Assembly (NCBI RefSeq): GCF_022524485.1
Contig: NZ_JAKXMK010000011.1
Location: 208,087-272,086 of the forward strand
From: Pseudonocardia alaniniphila
Lineage (GTDB): Bacteria > Actinomycetota > Actinomycetes > Mycobacteriales > Pseudonocardiaceae
Direction: 5' to 3'
DNA: 64,000 bases
The notes under the pieces are model-generated. The model saw only the letters and a list, made by a program, of their open reading frames with translations. It was not told the DNA's origin and ran no database searches. Both the position numbers and the translations under genes were made by a program. Shown here in pieces: positions 54,195 to 63,573 of this stretch (position 1 is the first letter of the stretch; every line of letters starts with the position of its first letter).

Positions 54195-55241
54195 TCACGG
54201 GACCGGGATGCGTTCGGGTGTGGTCTCCCGCAGGATCACCTCTCCGCGCACCCGGCGGATCCGAGGCTGGTCGGCGGCAGGGCCGAGCACCAGGTCGAGG
54301 GCCCATGCACCGAGGTCCTCGAGCGGCAACCGCACGGTGGTCAGGGCCGGGGTGGCGTCGCGCAGTGTGACGATGTCGTCGAACCCGGCCACGGCCATCG
54401 CCGACGGCACCGCGATCCCGCGATCGCGCAGCGCTGCCATCGCACCGAGCGCCATCACGTCGTTGACCGCGAAGACGCAGTCCACGTCGAGGCTGCGGTC
54501 GAGAACGTCGATCATCGCGTCGTAGCCGCCGTCGCGCGTGAACCCGCCGTGTGCGGTGACGTCCTGGCCGATCTGCACCCCGCAGCGGGCGGCGCCCTCG
54601 CGGAACCCGGCGCAGCGGTCGCGCGCGGTCAGCAGGTCGGCACGGCCGGCGAGTATGGCGAAGCGGCGGTAGCCGCGGGCGCACAGTGCCTCCGCGAGCG
54701 CCCGGGCCCCCGCGCGGTTCTCCAGGACGACCGTGTCGGCGGCGATCTTGCGCTGGCTGATGAACGCGACCCGGCCGCCGGACTGCTCGAACGATCGCAC
54801 CTCGGCGCCGAGCCGCTCGGTCAGCTCGCGGTCGTACACCCGGCTTCCCACCACGATCACGGCGCGCGCCCGCTGGCTGCGCAGTGCCGCGACGTAGTCG
54901 ATCTCGCGTTCCTCCCGGCCGAACGTGCAGGCCATCGTGACGACGAGCTGGTGGCCCTCGGCCGCCCTGATGGCGCCGGCTGCGATCGAGGAGAAGTAGG
55001 GATCGCCGACGTCGCCGATCACCAGCCCGACGAGGTTGGTGTGGCCCCGCGCCATCGCCTGGGCCTGCGCGTTGGCGGAGTACTGCAGGGCCTCGGCCGC
55101 TTCCAGCACCCGCTCGCGCAGGTCGGGACGGACCCTGCGGGTGCTGCCGTTGAGCGCGCGCGACGCGGTGGCCAGGGAAACCCCGGCGGCGCGGGCGACA
55201 TCGAGAAGCGTGACCGACGCGTTGGTGACGCGGTCGCTCAT
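54195..55241 (-). CDS. LacI family transcriptional regulator
   Basis: 348 aa from ATG 55241, AGGAGG 7 bases upstream. HTH VTLLDVARAAGVSLATASRALNG, then hinge, then a periplasmic-binding-protein-like core (VGLVIGDVGDPYFSSI, VFAVNDVMALGAM, VAGFDDI). Probably controls the ABC transporter/catabolic operon transcribed toward it, using operators at 55372, 62365 and 62388. It lies 170 bases after that operon's last gene, on the same strand. Confidence 0.92.
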   Translation of the reverse strand: MSDRVTNASVTLLDVARAAGVSLATASRALNGSTRRVRPDLRERVLEAAEALQYSANAQAQAMARGHTNLVGLVIGDVGDPYFSSIAAGAIRAAEGHQLVVTMACTFGREEREIDYVAALRSQRARAVIVVGSRVYDRELTERLGAEVRSFEQSGGRVAFISQRKIAADTVVLENRAGARALAEALCARGYRRFAILAGRADLLTARDRCAGFREGAARCGVQIGQDVTAHGGFTRDGGYDAMIDVLDRSLDVDCVFAVNDVMALGAMAALRDRGIAVPSAMAVAGFDDIVTLRDATPALTTVRLPLEDLGAWALDLVLGPAADQPRIRRVRGEVILRETTPERIPVP

Positions 55242-55371
55242 GGCCTGCCTCCTGCACTGCGACATCGGGGCCGGACCACGGATGGGGCGGTTCGCGCGGG
55301 AAATGCGCCGGCGACCAGTGCCGGGCGGCCCGAGATCTCTGTTTGCAGAGCGTACCGGTCACCCCATGATA

Positions 55372-55385
55372 GGAAAGCGCATTCC
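55372..55385. promoter_or_regulatory. LacI-type operator upstream of the regulator gene
   Basis: GGAAAGCGCATTCC is palindromic at all but one pair (GGAA-n-GCGC-n-TTCC). Its reverse complement GGAATGCGCTTTCC differs by one base from GGGATGCGCTTTCC upstream of the solute-binding gene. Suits autoregulation. Confidence 0.6.
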
Positions 55386-55411
55386 CCCTGCTGGAGTAGG
55401 TGGCGTGCGGG

Positions 55412-56164
55412 TCAGCGTGCTGCCTCGGGTTCAGCAGCTGCTATCCGCACCGGATCGTAGGGGGAGAGGTAGCCGCACATCCCGAGGGTGGTGGCCGCAG
55501 GCTGCTCGATCCGCGCCACGGTGGCGTCCCTCAGGTGGGAGTGGTCGCCACCGGCCAGCGCGGCCAGCTGTTCGCCGGTTCGTGCACTCGCCGCGGCCGC
55601 TCCCTCCGTCCAGCGCGCCCGCCACTCCTCGATCTGGGGCCGGACCAGCGCCGCGGCGGACGCGTAGAACTCCTCCAGCGCGGTGCCGTCCCCCGCGGCC
55701 GTCCGCCGGGTGAGTTCGGCGAAACCCTCGACCGCCAGGTCACGCCTGGCCCGCGCGCGTTCCGGCGACGCCTCCCCGCCCGCGCCTGCCAGCGACCTCG
55801 CACGCTCGTACGTGGCGCGGTCGGTGAGGTGGGCCGGGGGGAACGTCAGCACTGCGTCGCCCGCCTCCGGCAGCCCGCTGTTCTGCATGAGCGCCATGAC
55901 GTTCAGGTCGCCGTCGTTCACGGCCCGGTGGATCGTGCCGGGGGCGAACCAGACGACGTCCCCGGGCCGCAACGGCGACTCGGTGAACCCGGCCGCCGTG
56001 AGCGTCTGCAGCCTGCCCCTGCCCCCGACCACGACGTAGCACTCGGAACAGCACAGATGCATGTGCGGCGAGCCCCCGCACAGCCCGTCGGCCGCCTCCC
56101 AGGGGTAGACGCGCAGCGCGCTGATCCCCACCGCACCGGGAAACTCGGGAAGGGCGCCACTCAC
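55412..56164 (-). CDS. cupin-domain protein of the LacI-linked catabolic operon
   Basis: 250 aa from GTG 56164, overlapping the stop of the DUF6807 gene. The cupin core SPHMHLCCSECYVVVGGRGR (about residues 31-50) and GDVVWFAPGTIHRAVNDG hold His/Glu metal-type positions, though the first set is unusual (two Cys). The C-terminal half is helical. Role in sugar or acid catabolism is inferred from the operon only. Last gene of the unit. Confidence 0.78.
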   Translation of the reverse strand: MSGALPEFPGAVGISALRVYPWEAADGLCGGSPHMHLCCSECYVVVGGRGRLQTLTAAGFTESPLRPGDVVWFAPGTIHRAVNDGDLNVMALMQNSGLPEAGDAVLTFPPAHLTDRATYERARSLAGAGGEASPERARARRDLAVEGFAELTRRTAAGDGTALEEFYASAAALVRPQIEEWRARWTEGAAAASARTGEQLAALAGGDHSHLRDATVARIEQPAATTLGMCGYLSPYDPVRIAAAEPEAAR

Positions 56165-57066
56165 AGGGCGTGCTCCACGGCGAGGCCTTCGATCTCCTCG
56201 CGCGTCCAGATCCGGTCGGCGACCACCAGACGGTGCTGGAGCGCGAGCGTCTCGCCGTCGGCGAGCGTGATCTCCTTGTCGAAGGCGGGTGAGGGGTTCA
56301 CCGCGGGGAACGGGTCGTTGCGGACGAACCAGGTGATCGTCCCGTGGCTGGTCGAGCCGGCGAGGACGAGCAGCGTGGAGCCGCCGTCGACGTCGTCGTT
56401 CTTCCCGGTGTAGGCGAGCCACGGGGAGTCGCTGGTGCCCATGGTCTCGGGCCCGCCACCGCCGCCGGCCGTGATGATCTCACCGCCGGTGAAGCCACGG
56501 GGGCCGCGCCAGAAGAACCCGGTGTAGCCGGCGTTCGTCCGCCCATGGGTGGTGGGGCTGCCCAGCTCCAGCTCCTCGCCGCGGATGTTGCGCAGCTGTG
56601 TGGCGAAGTCGAGCGCCCAGATGCCGCGTGCCACGTCGACGCCGTGCCAGCGCAGCGTGCGGGTCTCGGCCACCCAGCGCTCGCCCGTCGAGGCCACCCA
56701 GGTGAGCGTCTCGCGCAGCGTGAGCTCGTCGCCGGTCAGGTCGATGATGTCGAACCCGTCGTGCCGCATCGCGCCGACGTTGTCGAGCGGCACGTAGCCG
56801 CGCCCGTGCACGTAGGTGTTGCCGCCCCAGAAGTTCTGGCCCGACACGTGCGACCAGGTCATCTGGGCGCCCTTGTGCCAGCGGTGGTCGTGCGGGCGGT
56901 ACGCCGAGACGAGCGCGCCGGACAGCGTGCGCATCGGGTGCATGTAGGGCTTGGGCGCCTCGAAGGCGGCCACCCCGGGCCCGTAGACGTAGCTCGCGAT
57001 CTCGACCTCGCCGACCGCGACGTCGATCCGCATGCCGTGCTCGTGCGTGACGGTCAGCGCGTTCAT
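56161..57066 (-). CDS. DUF6807 (PmoA-like) family protein
   Basis: 301 aa from ATG 57066. Segments YMHPMRTLSGALVSAYRPHD, HHRW-type motif RPHDHRWHKG and LGSPTTHGRTNAGYTGFFWRGP match DUF6807 proteins, also named PmoA family, with a galactose mutarotase-like fold. They commonly sit beside Gfo/Idh/MocA oxidoreductases in sugar-utilisation loci. Enzymatic role unknown. Overlaps both neighbours by 4 bases. Confidence 0.78.
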   Translation of the reverse strand: MNALTVTHEHGMRIDVAVGEVEIASYVYGPGVAAFEAPKPYMHPMRTLSGALVSAYRPHDHRWHKGAQMTWSHVSGQNFWGGNTYVHGRGYVPLDNVGAMRHDGFDIIDLTGDELTLRETLTWVASTGERWVAETRTLRWHGVDVARGIWALDFATQLRNIRGEELELGSPTTHGRTNAGYTGFFWRGPRGFTGGEIITAGGGGGPETMGTSDSPWLAYTGKNDDVDGGSTLLVLAGSTSHGTITWFVRNDPFPAVNPSPAFDKEITLADGETLALQHRLVVADRIWTREEIEGLAVEHAL

Positions 57067-58181
57067 CGAGTGACCCCCGCGGTGATGCCTGCCGAGTAGC
57101 GCCCGCCGCCGTCGAGCTGTGTGTAGAAGGGGTTGCCCGGCTCCAGCTCTGCCCGGTTGACCGGGCTGCCGGTGATCGCTGACTGGTACAGGCCCGTGAT
57201 GAGCTCCAGGCTGCGCCGCCCGTCCGCGCCGCTGACGGCCGGTCGCTCCGCGCGGTCCATCGAGTCGAGGAACTCGGCGAGCTGCACGTTGTGGGAGCTG
57301 CGTACGTCCGTGGTGGGGAGCCACCCGGCAGCACGCTCCTCGGCGACGCCGCGCAGGGGCGTCCAGGTCCAGTGCGAGTTGTCGTACCCGTAGAGATGCG
57401 AGACCTCGACGGTGGCCTCGGAGAAGTCGAAGCGCAGGTAGCTGACCTCGCGCGGCGACAGGACGCTGTTGACGACCGACACCAGGGCACCGGACTCGAA
57501 CGACACCGCGGCGAGCGAGACGTCCTCGGTGGCGATCCGGCGGTCGAGCGTGCCCATCATCGCGCGGACCTCGCGCCAGTCGCCGAGCAACGACAGCATG
57601 AGATCCATCTGATGGATCCCGTGCCCCATCGTGGGGCCGCCGCCCTCGGTCTCCCACTTCCCGCGCCACGGCACCTCGTAGTAGGCGTCGTCGCGGTACC
57701 AGAGCGTGTGGCAGATCCCGACGAGCGGGCGCCCCAGGGCACCTGCCGCGATGTGCTCGCGCAGCGTGCGGGCCGCGGAGCCGAAGCGGTGCTGGAACAC
57801 GTACCCGACGTACGGGCCGCCGTCCCGCTCGTCCGCCATGAGGCCGTCGTACTCGGCCAGGGAGAGCACCGGTGGCTTCTCGCACCACACCCAGGCGTCC
57901 GCACGCAGGCAGGCCTGCACGCCGGCGTGATGGACGGAGGGCGGGGTGCAGATGATCGCCAGGTCGGGCTGGTCGGCCGCGAGCATCGTGTCGAGGTCGG
58001 TGTAGCTGTGCTCCACACCCCACTCGGCGGCGAAGGCCGCCGCACGGTCGCCGTCCACGTCGACGACAGCCACGACCTTCGCGCGACCGTCCTGCGCCTG
58101 GATGGCGGGGATGTGGCGGCCGCCGGCGATGGCGCCCGTCCCCACGATGGCGACCCGGTACTGCTTCCTGCCGTCTGGCAT
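57063..58181 (-). CDS. Gfo/Idh/MocA family oxidoreductase
   Basis: 372 aa from ATG 58181 (GAGGAG 9 bases upstream); GTG 58187 is two codons earlier. Rossmann VAIVGTGAIAGGRHIPA, then CEKPPVLSLAEYD with the conserved E-K-P, and MGHGIHQMDLML with the catalytic His. Probably oxidises or reduces a sugar or inositol-like ring with NAD(P). Second catabolic gene of the operon. Confidence 0.9.
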   Translation of the reverse strand: MPDGRKQYRVAIVGTGAIAGGRHIPAIQAQDGRAKVVAVVDVDGDRAAAFAAEWGVEHSYTDLDTMLAADQPDLAIICTPPSVHHAGVQACLRADAWVWCEKPPVLSLAEYDGLMADERDGGPYVGYVFQHRFGSAARTLREHIAAGALGRPLVGICHTLWYRDDAYYEVPWRGKWETEGGGPTMGHGIHQMDLMLSLLGDWREVRAMMGTLDRRIATEDVSLAAVSFESGALVSVVNSVLSPREVSYLRFDFSEATVEVSHLYGYDNSHWTWTPLRGVAEERAAGWLPTTDVRSSHNVQLAEFLDSMDRAERPAVSGADGRRSLELITGLYQSAITGSPVNRAELEPGNPFYTQLDGGGRYSAGITAGVTR

Positions 58182-58214
58182 GTGCACGAACTCCTCGGGT
58201 TGATTCCCTGTGAT

Positions 58215-59078
58215 TCAGCGGTGCCGCTGGCGGATGGCCTGGGATGGAGTGACGAAGCGGAGGCTGTTGGCGAGGCCGAGGACGGCCACGAGCATGTACG
58301 TCACCGCCATTGCCGCCGTGAGTGAGATGGGGACGCCGCCGGGGTCGGAGATCGCGCCGAACAGGGCGACGACCAGCGTCTGGGTGTCGGCGCCGGAGAC
58401 GAAGAACGTGAGCTCGAACGCGCCGAGCGTGCGGACGAGCACGAGGATCCCGGCCGCCAGCATCCCGGGCAGGAGCAACGGGATCAGCACCCGCGTGAAC
58501 AGCCGCCGGTTGTTGGCCCCGAACACCCGCGCGGCGTTCTCCACGTCCGGCGAGATCTGCTCGACGAACGGCACCATGATCAGCACGACGAGCGGGAGCG
58601 TCGGCACGAGGTTCACGAGCACCACCGCCGTCATCGAGCCCCCGAGCCCGACGCGGTACATGAGCGCCGCGAGCTGCACCGCGTACGTCATCGGCGGGAG
58701 GATGATCGGCAGCAGCATCAGCAGCATGACCACCGAGCGGCCCGGGAACGCACGCCGGGCGAGCAGGTAGCCGGCCGGCACACCGGCCAGCAGCGCGATC
58801 ACGACGACCGCGATCCCGGCCTGTGCCGTGTTGACCAGCGCCTGCGACATGCCGGTGCTCGACCAGGCCCTGCCGTACCAGGTGGCGGTGAGACCGTCGG
58901 GCCACCAGCCGCCTCGCCACGTCGTGGAGAACGACTGGACGACGACCGATGCCAGCACCCCGAGGATCACGGCCACGAAGCACCCGGCGGCCACCCATGT
59001 GATGACGGCGGTGAGCGTGGGCCACTCGCGGCGGGGCCGGGCGGGCGGCGCGGTCGCCGGCAGATCGAGGGTGGTCAT
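58215..59078 (-). CDS. ABC transporter permease
   Basis: 287 aa from ATG 59078, overlapping the previous permease by 4 bases. Six hydrophobic helices; the EAA loop for ATPase contact is ENAARVFGANNRRLFTRVLIPLLLPG. Type of binding-protein-dependent 2 permease (PotC/CysW-like). Confidence 0.92.
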   Translation of the reverse strand: MTTLDLPATAPPARPRREWPTLTAVITWVAAGCFVAVILGVLASVVVQSFSTTWRGGWWPDGLTATWYGRAWSSTGMSQALVNTAQAGIAVVVIALLAGVPAGYLLARRAFPGRSVVMLLMLLPIILPPMTYAVQLAALMYRVGLGGSMTAVVLVNLVPTLPLVVLIMVPFVEQISPDVENAARVFGANNRRLFTRVLIPLLLPGMLAAGILVLVRTLGAFELTFFVSGADTQTLVVALFGAISDPGGVPISLTAAMAVTYMLVAVLGLANSLRFVTPSQAIRQRHR

Positions 59079-60001
59079 CCCTTGCCCCCGCTCGCCGGGC
59101 CGCGGTAGAGCCGGTTGCGCAGGAGCATCAGGACACCGAGGATCACCAGCTCCAGCACGGTCATGACCACCGCGATGGCCGCGGCCGCCGGGTAGTCCGA
59201 GCGCTGGGAGGCCGCCTGGTAGATCGGCAGCGTGAGCACGTGGGTGGCGTTGTCGGGCTGGCCGACCAGAATCGCCGACGGGAACACGGCGAACGCCTCC
59301 ACCAGGCACAACGTGAACGCCGTGATGAGGCCAGGGGTGGCCAGCGGCATGATGATCCGCCAGAACCGCGCGGCCCGGCCCGCGCCGAGGGTGGCCGCGG
59401 CGTCCTCGATGGAGCGGTCGATCCCGCCGAAGAAGCCCATGAGCATCACGAACGCGAACGGGATGCTCACGAGCAGCGTGGCGATGAACGTGCCCGTGTA
59501 GTTGTAGATGAACTGCTGTTCGGGGATCCCGAGCGAACCCAGAAGCAGGTTGATCCACCCGGTCGGCGAGAAGACCTGGGCCATCCCCTGCGCGATGAGC
59601 ACGGAACCGAACGTCAGCGGCAGGAGAACCACGAGCGTCAGGAAGCGGCGGCCCGGGAAGTCGCGGCGCATCCGGAACGCCAGCGGTGCGGCGGCCGCAA
59701 CGCTCAGGACGGCCACCGGCACGGCCAGCCGCAGCGTCTTCCAGATGGAGTCGCGCAGGTAGGGGTCGCCGAAGAAATCGGTGTAGTTGGCGAAGGGGTC
59801 GCTACCCCGCAGCGGCTGGAAGGAGATCGAGAGGCCGTAGCCGAACGGGTAGAGGAACAGCGCCGCGATGATCAGCACTGCAGGCAGGATCAGCAGCAGG
59901 GTCCAGTCGACGCCGCGTTCTGCCAGCCGGTGCCGCAGCGGCTGTGGCGGCCGGGCCGACGGCGTGGTGGCCCGGGAGTCCGGCTCAGCCGTGAGCGTCA
60001 T
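59075..60001 (-). CDS. ABC transporter permease
   Basis: 308 aa. Six helices; EAA loop [27 protein letters not shown]. PotB/FbpB-like partner of the following permease. Overlaps the ATPase gene by 17 bases. Confidence 0.92.
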   Translation of the reverse strand: MTLTAEPDSRATTPSARPPQPLRHRLAERGVDWTLLLILPAVLIIAALFLYPFGYGLSISFQPLRGSDPFANYTDFFGDPYLRDSIWKTLRLAVPVAVLSVAAAAPLAFRMRRDFPGRRFLTLVVLLPLTFGSVLIAQGMAQVFSPTGWINLLLGSLGIPEQQFIYNYTGTFIATLLVSIPFAFVMLMGFFGGIDRSIEDAAATLGAGRAARFWRIIMPLATPGLITAFTLCLVEAFAVFPSAILVGQPDNATHVLTLPIYQAASQRSDYPAAAAIAVVMTVLELVILGVLMLLRNRLYRGPASGGKG

Positions 60002-61112
60002 CGAGCACCTCCGCCGGCCGCTCGGCGGGGAAGACGAGCACCCGCTCCTCGGGGGCGCCGAGCGTGATGCGCGCGCCTGCCGCCACCGGCTTCTCGGTGC
60101 GGAAGTGCAGCACCACGCCCTGCTCCGTGCGAGCGCGGACGGCCAGCTCGCGCCCGTGGTACTCGACCACCTCGGCGAGCGCGGCGACGTCGTTCACCCC
60201 GGCTCCGCCGAGCACGATGTCCTCGGGCCGGACCGCGACCACCACCTCGGAGCCTGCTCGCAGCCCGGCTGCCGGTTCGGCCGTGCCGCGCAGCCGCAGG
60301 TCGCCGGCGACGACGCAGACCTGTCGCGGATCGCTCTCCACCTGCTCGACCCGCGCCGTGATCATGTTGCGGTAGCCCATGAAGCCTGCGACGTACGCGC
60401 TCGCCGGCTGCGTGTAGACCTGTTCGGGCGTCCCGCTCTGCTCGAGCCTCCCGCCGCGCAGCACCACCAGCCGGGTGGCGAGCGACAGCGCTTCCTCCTG
60501 GTCGTGGGTGACGTAGAGGACCGACAGCTCCCGCTCCTGGTAGAGCCGCTTGATCTCGGTGCGCATCTCGATACGCAGCGCGGCGTCCAGGTTGGACAGC
60601 GGCTCGTCCATGAGCACGATCTCCGGGTCGATCGCGAGCGCGCGGGCGATCGCGACCCGTTGCTGCTGGCCGCCCGACAGCTGTGACGGGAGCTTGGCTG
60701 CGTGGTCGGCGAGCTGCACGAGATCGAGCGCGGCCTGGGCACGCCTGCGCCGTTCCGCGCGGGGAACCTTCCGCATGGAGAGCCCGAACTCGACGTTGCG
60801 CGCCACGGTGAGATGCGGGAACAGCGCGTAGCTCTGGAACACCATCCCGAACCCGCGCTTGTCGGCAGGCAGGGAGTCGATGCGCTTGTCGTCGCGCCAG
60901 ATGGAGCCGGTGGTGAGCGGTTGCAGGCCCGCGAGGCAGGCGAGCGCCGTGGACTTGCCGCAGCCGGACGGGCCGAGCAGCGCCACGAACTCGCCGCGGG
61001 CGAGCTCGAGGTCCAGGTCGGTCAGTGCCGCCGTCTTCCCGTACCAGCGCGACACCTGACGCATCTGCAGGGAACCGAAACCGGCCGCCGGGAGGCGGTC
61101 AGTTGCCGACAT
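59985..61112 (-). CDS. ABC transporter ATP-binding protein (PotA-like, with TOBE domain)
   Basis: 375 aa. Walker [15 protein letters not shown]-loop [11 protein letters not shown], signature [15 protein letters not shown], Walker [14 protein letters not shown], and C-terminal TOBE ([13 protein letters not shown]). Couples ATP hydrolysis to uptake by the two permeases. Overlaps the solute-binding gene by 14 bases. Confidence 0.95.
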   Translation of the reverse strand: MSATDRLPAAGFGSLQMRQVSRWYGKTAALTDLDLELARGEFVALLGPSGCGKSTALACLAGLQPLTTGSIWRDDKRIDSLPADKRGFGMVFQSYALFPHLTVARNVEFGLSMRKVPRAERRRRAQAALDLVQLADHAAKLPSQLSGGQQQRVAIARALAIDPEIVLMDEPLSNLDAALRIEMRTEIKRLYQERELSVLYVTHDQEEALSLATRLVVLRGGRLEQSGTPEQVYTQPASAYVAGFMGYRNMITARVEQVESDPRQVCVVAGDLRLRGTAEPAAGLRAGSEVVVAVRPEDIVLGGAGVNDVAALAEVVEYHGRELAVRARTEQGVVLHFRTEKPVAAGARITLGAPEERVLVFPAERPAEVLDDAHG

Positions 61113-62319
61113 GGCTGCCGACCTCCCGCTGCCAAATCTCGAACGCCTGCACCTGCTTCTCGGGTGCGAGTGACGCGTGGGTCTCCCCGCTGGTCAGTGC
61201 CTGCGGGTAGAAGTCCGGCCTGCCCCACTGCTGGAGCAGCGCCCGGCCCTCGGGCGTGGCGTCGGCGGCCGTGACGTTCTTGTTCGCCGTGGTGAGCGAG
61301 CCGGTGGCGTAGGTCAGCGCCTGCTGGTCGGGCTGCAGCGTCCACTTCATCAACTCGAGCGCCACGTAGAGCGCCTCGGGGGTGACGCCCTTCGGCACCA
61401 TCATGTAGTGGGCGTCGGTGATCCACTGCTGGTCGGTGAAGAGTCCCACCTGCGCGGTCGGAGCCCACGTGCCGTCCCGGCGGCTGTTGATGTCCATCGA
61501 GACGATCGTCGGGATGACCTGCAGCTGCCCGGAGCCGAACTGCTGGTTCATGATCGTCGAGCTCGGTGGGTAGGAGCTCACGTAGCGGCCCAGCTCGCGC
61601 AGGTAGGCCCAGGTCTTGCTCCAGCCGTTCTCCGGGTCGGACGGATCGCTGTCGCCGAGCATGTAGGGCAGCGACATCATGAACGTCCGGCCGGGGCCCG
61701 AGTTCGGCGGCTGGGCGTAGGTGAACCGGCCCGGGTTCTCCCGCGCCCACGCCAGCAGCGCGTCCGGCGTGGTGGGCGGCTGGGCCACCTGGTCGGGGTG
61801 GTAGGCGAGCAGCGGACCTGCCGGGTTGTACCGGTTGACGATGCCGAATCCGCCCGACATCTCCTGCAGTTCGGTGCCGCTCGCGTCGAACACCTGAGAG
61901 AGGTCGGGGAGGCTGGCGGCGTAGTTGGGCAGCAGCGGCATCATGAGGTTCTCGGTGCGCGCAGCGCCCATCACGTCGGTGCCGCCGACGACCACCGTGA
62001 TGTCCACCGTGCCCGCCAACTGCTGCGCGCGGACCTTGCCGGCTACGTCCGGCGCGGGCGCGGACTGGTAGTTGATGCTCGAGACCAGCTCGGGGTGTGC
62101 CTTCGCGAAGTTGTCGTAGATCGCCCGGTTGACGGTGACGTTGCCCGCGCCGTCGAGCAGGGTGAGGGTGATCGGACTGGTCGGCTTCACGGGTGTGACC
62201 ACCTCGTCGGCCCCGCCGGCCTGCTGCGCGCCTGGCGCGCCGCACCCGACCAATCCCAGCACCACTGCGGCCGCCAGGCCCAGACCGAGCCGACGTCGTC
62301 CCGTACCACGTCTGATCAC
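61099..62319 (-). CDS. ABC transporter extracellular solute-binding lipoprotein
   Basis: 406 aa from GTG 62319, GGAGG 6 bases upstream. Signal peptide with lipobox Cys26 (GLVGCGAPG). Type 2 periplasmic-binding fold; the class used by spermidine, iron or 2-aminoethylphosphonate-type systems. The associated catabolic genes suggest a carbohydrate or sugar acid instead. First gene of the LacI-controlled operon. Confidence 0.9.
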   Translation of the reverse strand: MIRRGTGRRRLGLGLAAAVVLGLVGCGAPGAQQAGGADEVVTPVKPTSPITLTLLDGAGNVTVNRAIYDNFAKAHPELVSSINYQSAPAPDVAGKVRAQQLAGTVDITVVVGGTDVMGAARTENLMMPLLPNYAASLPDLSQVFDASGTELQEMSGGFGIVNRYNPAGPLLAYHPDQVAQPPTTPDALLAWARENPGRFTYAQPPNSGPGRTFMMSLPYMLGDSDPSDPENGWSKTWAYLRELGRYVSSYPPSSTIMNQQFGSGQLQVIPTIVSMDINSRRDGTWAPTAQVGLFTDQQWITDAHYMMVPKGVTPEALYVALELMKWTLQPDQQALTYATGSLTTANKNVTAADATPEGRALLQQWGRPDFYPQALTSGETHASLAPEKQVQAFEIWQREVGSHVGN

Positions 62320-62364
62320 GATGTACCTCCATGTACGGCGTGACGGAAAAGCGGCGGGAATTCG

Positions 62365-62378
62365 GGGATGCGCTTTCC
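62365..62378. promoter_or_regulatory. LacI-type operator, promoter-distal
   Basis: GGGATGCGCTTTCC; one base from the reverse complement of the operator at the regulator end of the operon. Confidence 0.6.
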
Positions 62379-62387
62379 GGACAGGCT

Positions 62388-62403
62388 TGGTAACCGCTTT
62401 CCA
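62388..62403. promoter_or_regulatory. LacI-type operator upstream of the transporter operon
   Basis: TGGTAACCGCTTTCCA, a near-palindrome with central CG and TGG/CCA ends, the typical LacI/GalR-family form. About 70 bases from the solute-binding gene start. Confidence 0.65.
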
Positions 62404-62431
62404 GCATGACTCGGCCCGCCGGACGGAGTCA

Positions 62432-63147
62432 AGACCAGCGCCATGCGGAGGTCTGGTAAAGGGGGCGGGCCCGGCTGGGTGCGAAGGCGAACGGGCGGTC
62501 CGGTGGTGCGGATCTACGGAACGGCCGTGCCGCGTTCAAGGGTGGGGTGGGGCCGGTCCGTACATGCGGATCTCGTGGACGAGGGGACCGCTCGTCGCGA
62601 CGGGCGTCGCCGTGTCGGCCCGGTGGACGCGAGCCCGCCGCGCCGGGCTGCTGCCCGGACGAGCGGTCCGTTCGAGCGGATCCAGTGGACCGCCGTGCCG
62701 TTCACAGAGGGCGCGACCGCGCCGTGCCGGCTGCCCGGATGGACCGCGCCGAACCTGGACTGCTCGGGTGTCGGTCGTGCCCGTTCCCCGGGTGGACGGG
62801 TGACCGGTTGCGCGGGCCTCTCGGGCGGGTGTGCCGTTCGTTCGCGGGTGGGCGCGGTTCCGTAGATCTACTGGCCGATCCCCGTAGTTCTCCGGGGGCC
62901 CGGAGGCGGGCGTGCTCGCTAACTTTGGGGACGTGGACGAGGCCACCGCACCAGCGCCCCCTGGGGGGCTTGCTACGGAGGTGGCGCTGGTTGCCGGGGG
63001 GCTCAGCGGTGGTCTCGTCCACACATCCGGCCACCCGGGGTTGATCCGGGCGGGTTTCGGTCGCGTCCGGCGGGATCGTTCGTGCGGGAGCAGCTGCCCG
63101 TGATCGCCGCGAAGCCGAGGCAAGCGCGCGGCTCCTACAGTCGGATC
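62432..63147. repeat. non-coding GC-rich region with direct and inverted repeats
   Basis: A 12-bp perfect inverted pair, GATCTACGGAAC (62511-62522) and GTTCCGTAGATC (62857-62868), bounds a 358-base segment. Inside it GCGGATC-n4-GGA-C recurs at 62508, 62566 and 62676, each followed by a CCGTGCCG- or GACCG-type tail. Frames are open on both strands but lack gene-like features. It looks like a degenerate mobile or REP-type element. Confidence 0.5.
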
Positions 63148-63489
63148 ATGGAGGAAACCACCGCACCGGCTCCCCGGGGCGGTGTCCTGTACTGGATCGC
63201 CTTGGCTCTGATGATCCCGCTCTCCCTGTTCACCGCCTTCTTCGGCGTCGTGGCGGGTTCGCTGTTCGCCCTGTGCTACGACTCGGGCACGAGCGCCGCG
63301 GCGGACCGGTGCGCCGCGGTCGGTGTGTTCCTCGTCGCGGCCTCTCTCGCGACGCTGCTCGTGCCCGTCGTCTTCGGAATCTGGGGCAAGCGGGCCACCA
63401 CCCGGGTCGAGGTCGCTACCCGGCTGGGCATCTGCCTGCTCGGCTACGTGGTGCCGTTGCTCTTCTTCGGCGCGGTCACGCTGCTCTGA
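63148..63489 (+). CDS. small three-helix membrane protein, hypothetical
   Basis: 113 aa from ATG 63148. Helices at about residues 13-44 (YWIALALMIPLSLFTAFFGV), 57-75 (AVGVFLVAASLATLLVPVV) and 90-112. Cys residues flank the first loop. No family recognised. Converges on groL. Confidence 0.7.
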   Translation: MEETTAPAPRGGVLYWIALALMIPLSLFTAFFGVVAGSLFALCYDSGTSAAADRCAAVGVFLVAASLATLLVPVVFGIWGKRATTRVEVATRLGICLLGYVVPLLFFGAVTLL

Positions 63490-63504
63490 GCTCGCGCGGA
63501 ACGC

Positions 63505-63542
63505 CGCAGGGGCGGCACCCGGAATCGGGTGCCGCCCCTGCG
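63505..63542. terminator. very strong bidirectional terminator
   Basis: CGCAGGGGCGGCACCCG and CGGGTGCCGCCCCTGCG, a 17-bp perfect stem with loop GAAT, between convergent genes. Confidence 0.88.
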
Positions 63543-63573
63543 TGACGTGCGGGTACTGCGGGGTGGGACGGAC

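Noticed and set aside
62536..63123. 195-residue minus-strand open frame
   Set aside because: No ribosome site, Arg/Pro-rich composition of antisense GC-rich DNA, and repeats inside it.
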